Assembly: GCF_000753865.1 (NCBI RefSeq)
Contig: NZ_JQFW01000028.1
Location: forward strand, 45,403 to 109,402
Source of the DNA: Alteromonas sp. LOR
GTDB taxonomy: Bacteria; Pseudomonadota; Gammaproteobacteria; Enterobacterales; Alteromonadaceae
Direction of reading: 5' to 3'
DNA: 64,000 nt
Positions within the stretch are counted from its first letter, which is position 1; every line of letters starts with the position of its first letter. The notes beneath the pieces were generated by a model. The model was not told the origin of the DNA. It worked only from the letters and a program-made list of their open reading frames with translations, and did not search any database. Shown here piece by piece: positions 1 through 9,101 of this stretch. Made by a program: the position numbers and the translations under genes.

Positions 1-1
1 T

Positions 2-367
2 CAGGGGGTTATAGCTGATGGCTACAGAGGAACAGGGCAAGCTGACTTACTCGCCTTCGCTGCTGCCATGGAGCGGCATCAAAGCGGTTCGTTCAGTTAT
101 GAAGGAGCTGGCAGTAGTGGAAGCAACACGGGGGCGCCTGCTGTATTTGCCACCTATTCACCATCTTCAGAAAATGCGGCAAGCAAGCGCTATAACTTAA
201 CGATTGTTGCCGCAAATGCCACTAGCTATGAGCTCAAGGCCACGCCTGTGAGCGGCTCTGGGCAAGCAGACGATGGCGCCTTATTTTACTTCAGCGATGG
301 TCGAAAAGGCTGGGATAGAAACAACAATGGCTCACTAGACACTGGCGAGTACTGTTGGTCTTGCTAA
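2..367 (+). CDS. type IV pilin, PilE-like (5' truncated by window edge)
   Basis: This is the C-terminal part of a type IV pilin. The reading frame is open from the second base of the window, so the prepilin leader and hydrophobic helix lie off the left edge. The visible part begins GYRGTGQADLLAFAAAMERH, the segment that follows the long N-terminal helix in PilE-type pilins. The stretch ending RKGWDRNNNGSLDTGEYCWSC has an EF-hand-like calcium motif and a terminal Cys-x-x-Cys that probably closes the pilin disulphide loop. It converges on the minus-strand minor pilin genes. A PilE-like minor pilin of the PilVWXY1E class is the best call. The internal ATG at base 68 is not a real start. Confidence 0.8.
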   Translation, partial: QGVIADGYRGTGQADLLAFAAAMERHQSGSFSYEGAGSSGSNTGAPAVFATYSPSSENAASKRYNLTIVAANATSYELKATPVSGSGQADDGALFYFSDGRKGWDRNNNGSLDTGEYCWSC

Positions 368-425
368 CTTATTATTGGGAGCGCTTAAGACTGAAACTAC
401 AAGAAGATAAGCTAAGGGATTATTG

Positions 426-722
426 TTAATGTATACGTGTTAAATGGCCCAATTCTTGAACATCGGCCCAGGCTTGCTCATAGCTATCAATCATCATTTG
501 CTTTCTCGCACTGTTTATATCGGTATTGCGAGAAAGCTTCTTGTCATAAATGGCAATCCATAGCGATTCAGTGTGAGTATACGCTCCAACCATACCCACT
601 GTGACTGATAAAAATAGGGCAGTCGCTATAAGTACTTCAACCAATGCGCCTCCGTGTTGCGCGCGCTCTCTATTTAAATGATGTCGGTTTTCACAACACA
701 TTCTGCTCATGGTTTTCATCAT
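426..722 (-). CDS. pilV: PilV-like minor pilin
   Basis: A short prepilin of 98 residues, the last gene of the minus-strand minor pilin operon fimT-pilW-pilX-pilV. The class III leader is long and basic and ends at Gly24. The mature protein would start GALVEVLIATALFLS, placing the conserved glutamate at mature position 5 (Glu29) but glycine instead of phenylalanine at position 1. The C-terminal globular part is only about 55 residues, shorter than usual for PilV (about 120-180). The start at ATG-ATG follows a GAGAG run. It could be a reduced PilV or a degenerate copy. Function in pilus tip priming is inferred from the family and neighbours. Confidence 0.6.
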   Translation of the reverse strand: MMKTMSRMCCENRHHLNRERAQHGGALVEVLIATALFLSVTVGMVGAYTHTESLWIAIYDKKLSRNTDINSARKQMMIDSYEQAWADVQELGHLTRIH

Positions 723-758
723 ATCTCTCTGTCTCTCAAAATAGTGTTTATGGCTGCA

Positions 759-1697
759 TTAAAACTGTGCATGCCAGCTACCGGGAACAGCAATAATTTT
801 AGCCAGCTTGGGTGCCCGTTGAAGAGTGCGCAAAAGATGTGGCGAGTATGTGACGGCACCATCATTTTGCAAAGTAATAGTATGTGAGGAGGTGAGAGCT
901 CCATTTATGCTAGCACCGTGCTCCACTGTCGCAGAGTAAGCAATTCCATTGTCTGATAATAAAATGATCACGCCGTAAAAAGACGTTCCGCCTAGCACAG
1001 TTAAATGACCGTTTTTAATGATAAGCAGCATCGGATTTGTACTGCTGCTATGCTCTACGTCGTTGTTGTTAAGTTCACAATCTCCGTTAATCCAATGCAT
1101 GGTTGCCTCATCTAAATCGGTACATGAACTTGCAACAACACTTAACGGAAAATAGGTTGGCACTAGGGCAGAAGCGCTTCTGTTAAAAAGCCACTGGGTG
1201 AGGTGTGTATCTGGTGTGGTGGCCTGTAGTTTTGTAGGTATTTTGATAAACGATGGGTATCGTAAAAAACGTTGTTTAACTTTGGTATCGGTTTTAGCGT
1301 GATGCAGCGCTATATCGAAGGCTTTCACCGTTTGAACGTTATCGCCAAGATAATTACTAGATACAATAGTGTGTGCTATTGATGTATTACCTAGTGCAAC
1401 TGTGTTGGGAGGTTGAGTACGAAGCTGAGAGCTAATATTGCGCATTTCTTTTTTTGTGTCTAAGTAGCGTTCCTGGGTAACTCCTAAAGCTTCCTGAATT
1501 GCTTGAAAGTCACTAACTGCAACGGTTACGCTAGTTAAGGTGAATGCCGCAATGCTCAGAAGTACAAGCACAGACGAAATAATAAAAAGACCTTGCTGTT
1601 TTCGTCGGTAAGTGCACAGCGTCTTCATTGTAACTGAGATGCTCTTTAACAAAGAGCGAGTGAATAATAAGCTACTCAACAACGCGCTATTTAACAT
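759..1697 (-). CDS. pilX: PilX-like minor pilin
   Basis: Type IV pilus minor pilin of the PilX/GspK-like class. The hydrophobic segment follows YRRKQQG and reads LFIISSVLVLLSIAAFTLTS. It lacks the Glu at mature position 5, which is usual for this class. The chosen ATG overlaps the end of pilW by 11 bases and has a strong GGAGGT Shine-Dalgarno (complement of 1703-1708) five bases upstream. An internal ATG at 1628 would give the more usual short leader (MKTLCTYRRKQQG) but has no ribosome site. The remainder is a Ser/Thr-rich globular domain with paired cysteines. Product length is 312 residues from the chosen start. It probably primes pilus assembly with PilV and PilW. Confidence 0.7.
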   Translation of the reverse strand: MLNSALLSSLLFTRSLLKSISVTMKTLCTYRRKQQGLFIISSVLVLLSIAAFTLTSVTVAVSDFQAIQEALGVTQERYLDTKKEMRNISSQLRTQPPNTVALGNTSIAHTIVSSNYLGDNVQTVKAFDIALHHAKTDTKVKQRFLRYPSFIKIPTKLQATTPDTHLTQWLFNRSASALVPTYFPLSVVASSCTDLDEATMHWINGDCELNNNDVEHSSSTNPMLLIIKNGHLTVLGGTSFYGVIILLSDNGIAYSATVEHGASINGALTSSHTITLQNDGAVTYSPHLLRTLQRAPKLAKIIAVPGSWHAQF

Positions 1698-2283
1698 TGG
1701 CCACCTCCACAATAAATGTTGTTGAGGCTTCAACGCCAGAAAATACACTGCTAAAGGCTTTGATGTATATTTCATAGGCAACTCCCCATCCACTTACATG
1801 CAATCGGGTAATCGAAAATTCACTCACGCTAACATCTTTGGTGTCGGTTAAGTCTTGCCAGTGAGTTTGCGAACAGCTTCGTTTCCCAACGCGATATTCA
1901 ATAGCCTTATTTCGTAATCTAAAACCAAAAAACTCATTTGGGGTAAGCGTAATAGTGCCGTCACTGTTTTTGTCATAAGAGAAGGTAAAACAGCTATTTG
2001 GCGCTTCGGAGCTAAAACGAGAAACATCGATAGACGGCAGGCTTGCATGAGAGACGGCAAGCTGTGTCGCTATTGGTTGCTCTATATAGCCTGCTTGTTC
2101 TAAGTGAGCAGTAATCACATGCTGCAGTGATTGAAATTCGGCTTCAATGGCAACGGTATGTTGAACTTTTAACAGCGCACTGTAAAAGAATGCAGTATGA
2201 CGGGACGCCAAAACCAGTAAAGTGCTTGCTATACCAGTGGCCACAAGCAGCTCAACTAGGCTAAACCCTTTACTTTTCAACAT
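1687..2283 (-). CDS. pilW: PilW-like minor pilin
   Basis: Prepilin with leader MLKSKG followed by FSLVELLVATGIAS, a canonical cleavage site with mature Phe1 and Glu5 and a hydrophobic helix. It is 198 residues long, second in the minor pilin operon. It overlaps fimT upstream by seven bases and pilX downstream by eleven, so translation is probably coupled. The C-terminal half has the beta-rich composition and internal cysteine pair (NSCFTF... KRSCSQ) of PilW/GspJ proteins. It is shorter than the roughly 300-residue PilW of Pseudomonas. Confidence 0.75.
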   Translation of the reverse strand: MLKSKGFSLVELLVATGIASTLLVLASRHTAFFYSALLKVQHTVAIEAEFQSLQHVITAHLEQAGYIEQPIATQLAVSHASLPSIDVSRFSSEAPNSCFTFSYDKNSDGTITLTPNEFFGFRLRNKAIEYRVGKRSCSQTHWQDLTDTKDVSVSEFSITRLHVSGWGVAYEIYIKAFSSVFSGVEASTTFIVEVANVK

Positions 2284-2813
2284 GTGGCAACACCGCTTAG
2301 GCTGGATGTGGAGCAGTGTTTAATTCGTCCTAAGGCGCTTATCACCACCTTGCCAGAATGAGACGGGCTTTTTACCGTGATTGTCGTATTGTTTGAGAAG
2401 TTTACCGCGCCGAATTTGCTAAAGGTAACAATGCGATTCTTATTGTTCGCGGTTGTCAGAGTCATTCCTGATTGCGTTGCTAAGAATGCATACTCTTTTC
2501 CATCAATGCTACAGGCACTGGGGGCTGAGCAATCACAGGATACTAGTCGGCTACTTCCCGCACATTGTCCACCAGTAACGTCTACCACAAATGACACATT
2601 TGATTGTGAGGCTACGGCGACTACTTTTGCAGTCTCTGCAAGGCTACTGATATGACGAAGAGCCTGTTTAAACTTGTTCGCCTCGTGCCACTGTGCAAAG
2701 GAAGGCGCAGCTAAAAGCAGTGTAATAATGAAGATGGAGAGTGTGACCATTAGCTCTAGTAATGTTAAACCAGCTATGTGCTGTTTGTACTTAACGGCGT
2801 TGTTATAAACCAT
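2277..2813 (-). CDS. fimT: FimT/GspH-type pseudopilin
   Basis: First gene of the minus-strand minor pilin operon. The prepilin leader ends AG and the mature protein begins LTLLELMVTLSIFIITLLLA, with Glu at mature position 5. The rest has the FimT/GspH pattern: a helix with FKQALRHISSLAETAKVVAV, then a beta domain with cysteine-rich loop (CAGSSRLVSCDCSAPSAC), then ITFS-like and terminal GRIKHC strands. FimT-class proteins belong to the type IV pilus tip set and in naturally competent bacteria can bind DNA. The cysteine density in the loop is unusual and suggests disulphide bonding in the periplasm. Confidence 0.75.
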   Translation of the reverse strand: MVYNNAVKYKQHIAGLTLLELMVTLSIFIITLLLAAPSFAQWHEANKFKQALRHISSLAETAKVVAVASQSNVSFVVDVTGGQCAGSSRLVSCDCSAPSACSIDGKEYAFLATQSGMTLTTANNKNRIVTFSKFGAVNFSNNTTITVKSPSHSGKVVISALGRIKHCSTSSLSGVATC

Positions 2814-2892
2814 GCTTGGGGTCGGTTATGCCATATAGGGTGAATTGATATGGTTAATCTATAGGGAAATTGAGACGCAGGTAATCTGTACT

Positions 2893-3276
2893 ATGGAAGG
2901 TAATTGTTTTAAAAAGAGAGGGCTTACCCTTGTTGAGCTGTTAATTGTATTGTGTATTGTGGGTATTTTAACCACATTAACAATGCAGTCTTATGAATCA
3001 GGGAAAAGGGTAACGTCTCGCTATTTGGCGAAAAGCCACATGATAAAACTTCAGGCCATTCAGTCGCGGTATTGGCTTAGTAGCGGAGCCTTTGTTCCGC
3101 TATCAAAGTTACCTAACATAGACACTGGCGGTGTAAAAATTAAGGAAGTAGCGAGCAGTAATAGCCATTACGAGTTTAAGGCAGTGCTCACGTATTTTGA
3201 TAGCAAGGCCCCTTGCCGGACGCTTGTTGTCACCAACACGGCTTTATTGCCAAGGCAGTGTTGGTTAGCTCATTAA
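2893..3276 (+). CDS. PilE-like type IV minor pilin
   Basis: Small prepilin of 127 residues on the opposite strand to the fimT operon. From the chosen ATG the leader is MEGNCFKKRG and the mature protein begins LTLVELLIVLCIVGILTTL, with Glu5. It continues with a helix containing KSHMIKLQAIQSRYWLSSG, the PilE-like pattern, and ends with two cysteines (APCRTL... RQCWLAH) that can form the D-loop disulphide. An in-frame ATG at 2845 would add 16 residues that do not look like a leader, so it was not used. It sits in a convergent pair with the second FimT-like gene. A second PilE-like pilin lies at the left window edge. Confidence 0.7.
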   Translation: MEGNCFKKRGLTLVELLIVLCIVGILTTLTMQSYESGKRVTSRYLAKSHMIKLQAIQSRYWLSSGAFVPLSKLPNIDTGGVKIKEVASSNSHYEFKAVLTYFDSKAPCRTLVVTNTALLPRQCWLAH

Positions 3277-3301
3277 GCTCAATACTTATGAACAGCTTAA
3301 C

Positions 3302-3883
3302 TTATGAACAGCTCAAATCTGCACCTGTTAAGTCTTCTTTCGTGCCATCTCCATCACTGTCTATGGCCACTGAAATTCGGCCGTACAGCGAGAGAAGCAG
3401 TGCTGACGCATATTCGCTGCTATTGTCTTTTGGGCAGAGCGTAATGGTGGCTGCTTGACTTATGCCGCCTTGCTCGTTGAAGGTGATAGTGCCCGATATG
3501 CCGTAAATTGTATTTGCGCTATTGAGTGGATCGCTGGTGGTGATAAGCGTTTCAGAAGTATCACGGGAGCCGTTACCATTGTCATCAACAAAAATCATGG
3601 TGGCGTTTTTCCAGCTGCTCACACAGCTTGTGTAATTTTTGGTTGGACACATAACTACGTTTGATTGCTCATCTACTGCTGTAAATCGAGCACGCTGGGC
3701 CACTGCACTTAAGCTGTTAAGGTCTGAAGTGATCCTGCTTTTTATCAGAATGCTTTGTATAGCAGGGGCAACCGTCGTTAGCATAATAGCAACAATCGCT
3801 ATGGCAATGAGCAGCTCTAATAGGGTGAGCCCTGCTTGGTTTACTGTAACCTGTCTATTATTTTTCATTCGACTTTTTATCAT
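3302..3883 (-). CDS. second FimT/GspH-type pseudopilin
   Basis: Prepilin of 193 residues. The leader ends NQAG and the mature helix is [20 protein letters not shown] with Glu5. The C-terminal domain has the typical GspH/FimT signatures: [20 protein letters not shown], then [14 protein letters not shown] (an acidic, probably calcium-binding loop) and CPKDNSS...[13 protein letters not shown]. It is a separate gene from the fimT of the operon to the left and is only distantly similar to it. Its role in a type IV pilus or type II-like system is inferred from the family and from five other pilin genes beside it. Confidence 0.75.
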   Translation of the reverse strand: MIKSRMKNNRQVTVNQAGLTLLELLIAIAIVAIMLTTVAPAIQSILIKSRITSDLNSLSAVAQRARFTAVDEQSNVVMCPTKNYTSCVSSWKNATMIFVDDNGNGSRDTSETLITTSDPLNSANTIYGISGTITFNEQGGISQAATITLCPKDNSSEYASALLLSLYGRISVAIDSDGDGTKEDLTGADLSCS

Positions 3884-4151
3884 AATTACTCAAAGTTCTT
3901 GGTCAAAATCTGACACTTTTTTAATCCCGTATGCAGAATTTGATAAACAAAAACGCCAACATTTAGCGTACACTAAAGTGGTTGGGCATAGCGTATGTTT
4001 TACTTCTATTGCGCATAGTTCGCTATACGTCTTTATGATAAGCCTACTACACGTACTACGATTAACGGTGGCATTTAATCTTGCCACTAACATCTATACG
4101 GATAATATCGTAAACTCACCGACTAAGACGCTTAAAAAACATGTGGATATT

Positions 4152-5332
<1,181 letters not shown>

Positions 5333-5354
5333 TTAATACGGTGCTGATAGAGCG

Positions 5355-5386
5355 CAAAAAAGGGAGCTTGTTGCTCCCTTTTTTTA
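5355..5386 (+). terminator. rho-independent terminator after glnB
   Basis: A 12-bp stem (AAAAAAGGGAGC paired with GCTCCCTTTTTT) with a five-base loop and a T run, about 25 bases after the glnB stop. Because both arms end in A/T runs it can also stop transcription coming from slyD on the minus strand. Confidence 0.9.
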
Positions 5387-5402
5387 CACTATAGCGTGTG
5401 GC

Positions 5403-5888
5403 TTAGTGGTCGTGTCCGCAACCTTCAGGTCCGTGCACATGTCCATGCTCGCGCTCTTGCTCAGTCGCTTCACGAATATCTACTACATTAACGTCAAATG
5501 TTAATGGAATACCCGCCAAAGGATGGTTACCGTCAACAACCACTTCTTCATCATTCGTTTCTATAATAATGACAGACTGTTCGCCTTGCGGTGTAGTGGC
5601 ACGAAAAGACATGCCTACTTCAACTTCTGTACCTTCAAACATTGAACGAGGAACGGTTTGAACTAACTCGTCTACACGCTCTCCGTATGCTTTTTCAGGC
5701 TCGATAGACACGTTGAAGCTATCGTCTTTGTCTTTTCCAATTAATGCGTCTTCTAGTCCCTCAATAAGGAAGCGTTGACCAAGCAACACGACTAGCGGTT
5801 CTTTTCCTTCAGAAGAATCCAATGTGGTTCCATCTTCGGTTGAAACAGTATAGTGAAGTGTTACAACGCTATCAGAGGTAATAGTCAT
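5403..5888 (-). CDS. slyD: FKBP-type peptidyl-prolyl isomerase SlyD
   Basis: Cytoplasmic prolyl isomerase and chaperone of 161 residues. It begins VVTLHYTVSTEDGTTLDSS, the FKBP strand, continues with FLIEGLEDALIGKDKDD, then the insert-in-flap chaperone domain (YGERVDELVQTVPRSMF to NHPLAGIPLTFDVNVVDIREA). The tail EREHGHVHGPEGCGHDH is short but His- and Cys-rich, suitable for nickel binding as in E. coli SlyD, whose tail is longer. SlyD proteins assist protein folding and hydrogenase nickel delivery; no hydrogenase is seen here. A clear AGGA ribosome site lies seven bases before the ATG. Confidence 0.92.
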   Translation of the reverse strand: MTITSDSVVTLHYTVSTEDGTTLDSSEGKEPLVVLLGQRFLIEGLEDALIGKDKDDSFNVSIEPEKAYGERVDELVQTVPRSMFEGTEVEVGMSFRATTPQGEQSVIIIETNDEEVVVDGNHPLAGIPLTFDVNVVDIREATEQEREHGHVHGPEGCGHDH

Positions 5889-5944
5889 ATAAAATCCTAA
5901 GTTTTCCCATGTGGGTAATGAATGTAAATCGTTTGCCGTAAAAA

Positions 5945-6958
5945 TCAGCGACGTTTCTTAATGATGTTGCTGGCTTGTTGCTCAATACTGTACGGCAGAG
6001 CATAAGGGTAACAGGTTACAGCCTCATTATCAGCCAACCTGTGTAAATCTTGTGGGGTGGTATCGTTTGAAAGTACCGCCATAAAGTGAGTTTCATTGTC
6101 TAAACGGGCAACGCTTGTTACCAAGCCTGCTCTTCGCCAATTATCGCCAAGCTGCTTTTCAATAGTGTCTCCGGCAGAAACCTCAACATTTCCATCAATA
6201 CAAAAACTGAATGCAGCACGTTTGTTTTTCCCTAAAAAACGGGTTCTCGCCACCACTTCTTGGCCCATGTAACAGCCTTTATCAAAATCAATGGCATTAA
6301 GGGCGTGTACATTTAGCATTTGGGGTACATATTCACCCACTGTACTTCCGTTGACTGTCGCGTGGGCATTAACAATTTTAATGGCGTCAAACACCGATTG
6401 TGCATAACAGGGAAGTGCGTTCTTGGCTATGTTTGCTGTAACGTCGTCGCTAGCTTGTTGGTGCAGAACTACGAAGTAACCCTGTTGCGCGGTATCGGTT
6501 TTAAAGCAAAGCCCATACTCGTTTTGATAACTGATAAGAGAACCGTCACTATCGGTTTCGTCTAAAGACACGTCAGGGAAATATTTGCTTAAAAGGGCTA
6601 CCGCTTCAGTGCCTGAAACAAAAAAAGCATTGAATTCGCTGCTGCTATCAACGATGTCTACTTTTGAAAATACGCCGTACTTATTAAGCTCAGCTAGGGT
6701 ACGTGCACCAGCGTCTTCATTAGTCAGTAGCAGTATTTTTGAGCCAAATCGCGCCAGGTACCCCGTTGACCATGTTTTACCTTTGTTATCGCAATGGGCG
6801 TAGTGCCGTACCGTCTTGTCATCTAGCTTATTGATATTGACAGTTAGCTGGCCCTGCAGATAGCTATCCGCTTGCTCACCCTCGAGGGTTATAATCATGG
6901 TGTTGCCAAGTGTTACAGCATAATGTTGTGGTAATGCATCTAGCGTTTTTAATGACAT
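5945..6958 (-). CDS. ygfZ: folate-binding Fe-S/tRNA-modification factor YgfZ
   Basis: Folate-dependent protein of the GcvT-like family that supports Fe-S enzymes such as MiaB. The diagnostic block KGCYMGQEVVARTRFLGKNKR, with its conserved cysteine, is present at about two thirds of the length, and the N-terminal ITLEGEQADSYLQGQLT block matches the family. The ATG at 6958 gives 337 residues; a further in-frame ATG 33 bases upstream is possible. It is divergent from sdhE-ygfX, the same arrangement as in E. coli, so the intervening region holds both promoters. Confidence 0.92.
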   Translation of the reverse strand: MSLKTLDALPQHYAVTLGNTMIITLEGEQADSYLQGQLTVNINKLDDKTVRHYAHCDNKGKTWSTGYLARFGSKILLLTNEDAGARTLAELNKYGVFSKVDIVDSSSEFNAFFVSGTEAVALLSKYFPDVSLDETDSDGSLISYQNEYGLCFKTDTAQQGYFVVLHQQASDDVTANIAKNALPCYAQSVFDAIKIVNAHATVNGSTVGEYVPQMLNVHALNAIDFDKGCYMGQEVVARTRFLGKNKRAAFSFCIDGNVEVSAGDTIEKQLGDNWRRAGLVTSVARLDNETHFMAVLSNDTTPQDLHRLADNEAVTCYPYALPYSIEQQASNIIKKRR

Positions 6959-7139
6959 GATGGCGCTCTTTTTAGAAACGTATGGTATCAAAGTATGGCA
7001 AAAAGCTGATTTATCAAGGGGGAGGTGGCAGGCAGTCGTAAATTCTTTACGTAAGTTTGCTTATCAGACCAAAAGAGCAGTGATCCTACAGTGGCACGCG
7101 TGGTATTATTTAATGATAACAATTGAGGTTAAAGAATAT

Positions 7140-7391
7140 ATGTTTGAACCCAAACGATTAGCGAGATTAAAGTGGGCATGCCGCCGCGGCATGCTTGAAC
7201 TAGATGTATTATTACTGCCTTTTGTAGAGCAAGCGTTCGACGAATTAAGCTACGAAGAAAAAGTTACCTTCGAGCGTTTACTAACAAGCGACGATCCTGA
7301 TTTATTCGCGTGGATAATGGGTCACCAAAAATGCGACGACCCTGAGTTAGCCGCGATGATTTCAACCGTCGTCAATCGTGTCAAAGTATAG
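7140..7391 (+). CDS. sdhE: FAD assembly factor SdhE
   Basis: Small soluble flavinylation factor (83 residues; E. coli 88) that promotes covalent FAD attachment to succinate dehydrogenase. The invariant motif RGMLELD is present in RRGMLELDVLLLPFVEQAF, followed by FERLLTSDDPDLFAWIMG, both typical. The frame is open upstream to 6957 but the ATG at 7140 matches family N-termini and has a GAGG site upstream. The gene downstream overlaps it by 14 bases. Confidence 0.92.
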   Translation: MFEPKRLARLKWACRRGMLELDVLLLPFVEQAFDELSYEEKVTFERLLTSDDPDLFAWIMGHQKCDDPELAAMISTVVNRVKV

Positions 7392-7983
7392 AATACACAT
7401 AACGTATTCACCTTACAGAGTGACGTTCAACCGCGTCACTCTATCCGCTCTACTGTTAGTTGTATTTCAATGTTTGCCATCAAGTCTTATGACGTGGATT
7501 GATAAGACAAACCTTACCGCTCTCACGCTCCCCCCACTTTTTATATGGATTTACTGTTCGCTTTTTTGTATACCAAAGCCCAGTCCATCAAAGCCAAGTC
7601 AATTGGCGCTTAGACAATCAACGCTTAGTCAATCAACACAGAGAAATTCTCTAAACCAACTGGATTTGATGTTGTCGGACGAGGGTGTCGTGCATATTGT
7701 AGACGGCGTCTCTTGTGACAAGTTTATGAATCTGATAAGAAAAAGACTTACCAGCTCTCAGACTAATGATATATTTCAGCTTCACGGTGCGTCTCAGCTT
7801 TTCCCTTGGGGGATTTGTCTGGAGATGACTCGAGTAAAACAAAAATGGTCCGATAAAGATCACGCTCACTTTTGCTGGGTACTGAAAAACGAATGTTCTG
7901 AACGTGATTATCGCAGATTATGTAGAGCGGTAATTTATGTCAGAAAAGGATATGGACTTAGGGACAAAATGAATGTTTCGTGA
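7378..7983 (+). CDS. YgfX/CptA-like membrane protein
   Basis: Protein of 201 residues starting at a GTG inside the end of sdhE. It has two hydrophobic segments near residues 20-35 and 48-65 and a C-terminal soluble part ending DYRRLCRAVIYVRKG, as in YgfX proteins. E. coli YgfX (about 135 residues) is encoded directly after sdhE and has been described as an inhibitor of FtsZ/MreB; that role is not demonstrated here. Identification rests mainly on position and topology. Between the membrane part and the soluble part there is an insertion with two tandem 15-bp duplications (7575-7604, 7606-7635) giving SKPS- and RQSTLSQST-type repeats, which explains much of the extra length. Confidence 0.6.
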   Translation: MSKYRIHITYSPYRVTFNRVTLSALLLVVFQCLPSSLMTWIDKTNLTALTLPPLFIWIYCSLFCIPKPSPSKPSQLALRQSTLSQSTQRNSLNQLDLMLSDEGVVHIVDGVSCDKFMNLIRKRLTSSQTNDIFQLHGASQLFPWGICLEMTRVKQKWSDKDHAHFCWVLKNECSERDYRRLCRAVIYVRKGYGLRDKMNVS

Positions 7984-8977
7984 ATATACAAAAGCGCTGT
8001 TTAAGCGCGTTGATAAGCGACAGTTAATGCAGTTCAAACCTCCACGGTTACCGCAACGCATTTACACCAAAACTCTCAATATAGACAACAAACACTACGG
8101 TAAATTTTGTCAGGAAGTGGCTTGGCCTGCGAGTGAACACGTTCATCCTTTATATCTGCAAATGCTTTCTCTTCCTTTGCAAATGCGCTGTTTATTAGAC
8201 AAACAAAGCCCATTTCCTTTACTTGGATTAATTCACTGCGCCAACAAGGTTGAGGTTTTTGAGCATTGCGATCTCTCTGAGCCTGTTGAGTGTCGGGTTA
8301 GGTTTAGTGATGTTAGACCTCATGCAAGAGGGTGGGAAGTGGATGTTTTACTTGACGCATTGCAAAGCTCAAAGTGCGTTTATAAAGCTGTAAGTAGTTA
8401 CCTAGTTAAGGTGAAAGCGGTGCATGTTGCTCCAAGAGCAGCGCAGACAGGACACGTTTCAACCGACGAGAGCGATGAGGCCATACAGCGAGAGTTAGTA
8501 TCAACGCTCACTGCAAGTGCAGACACAGGAAGGCGCTACGCCGCTATTTCGGGAGACTATAACCCTATTCATCTATCGGCTGTTTCTGCGAAGGCATTTG
8601 GCTTTAAAACTGCCATTGCCCACGGAATGTGGACACTGGCCTGTGTAATCTCTCAATTTGTTGACAATACTGCCGACAAAACCACTGTTGATGACACTGT
8701 CGAAGCCAAGGCCGAAAGCACAGATAACGAAGAAAAAGAGCAGGGCTCAGGCGGTAATAAAGCGTTATGTAACGGCTATATCAAAGAAGTGTCGTGTAGG
8801 TTCAAACAGCCCGTTTATTTACCCAATGAATTGACCGTGTTCAGTAAAAGCCTAACTGGCTCTTCAAGCGCAACATCAAAATCGCATGCTAACCCGTTTG
8901 TTAAACATAGTGCCGAGCTAGAAGTGACCAGTGCGAAAGACTCAATTACGCACTTACACGCTTTTTTGCATTATTAA
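7973..8977 (+). CDS. MaoC-like hot-dog dehydratase family protein
   Basis: Protein of 334 residues with two hot-dog-like halves. The second half carries the hydratase 2 motif: YAAISGDYNPIHLSAVSAKA...GFKTAIAHGMW, with the Asp and His used for hydrating 2-enoyl thioesters in MaoC/PhaJ enzymes. The first half (about residues 30-150) looks like a degenerate hot-dog fold. An acidic low-complexity insertion (about residues 230-265, rich in Asp, Glu, Thr, Lys) interrupts the C-terminal domain. It starts 11 bases inside the preceding ygfX-like gene, so it is co-expressed with sdhE. Substrate is unknown; fatty acyl thioester chemistry is an inference. Confidence 0.75.
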   Translation: MFREYTKALFKRVDKRQLMQFKPPRLPQRIYTKTLNIDNKHYGKFCQEVAWPASEHVHPLYLQMLSLPLQMRCLLDKQSPFPLLGLIHCANKVEVFEHCDLSEPVECRVRFSDVRPHARGWEVDVLLDALQSSKCVYKAVSSYLVKVKAVHVAPRAAQTGHVSTDESDEAIQRELVSTLTASADTGRRYAAISGDYNPIHLSAVSAKAFGFKTAIAHGMWTLACVISQFVDNTADKTTVDDTVEAKAESTDNEEKEQGSGGNKALCNGYIKEVSCRFKQPVYLPNELTVFSKSLTGSSSATSKSHANPFVKHSAELEVTSAKDSITHLHAFLHY

Positions 8978-8979
8978 AA

Positions 8980-9017
8980 AAAGGTGGGCGTTTCCGTTTA
9001 CTTTAACGCTCACCTTT
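8980..9017. terminator. bidirectional terminator between the MaoC-like gene and nadB
   Basis: Stem AAAGGTGGGCGTT / AACGCTCACCTTT with one G-T pair and a loop of about ten bases, bounded by A and T runs. It lies just after the MaoC-like gene and about 85 bases beyond the nadB stop on the other strand, so it can serve both convergent genes. Confidence 0.8.
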
Positions 9018-9101
9018 AGTGTTTAACATTACCACTGCGTACCTTTTCTTGTGTACAGGGGCATGCCGGAGAGTTATTTGTTAGCGCTTAACGTCTAGAG
9101 C

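Noticed and set aside
18..200. Short open frame at the left edge
   Set aside because: It is out of frame with the pilin reading that explains the same bases.
3639..4151. Long N-terminal extension of nadE
   Set aside because: It overlaps the opposite-strand pilin gene and non-coding sequence; NadE homologues start at the ATG near 4152.
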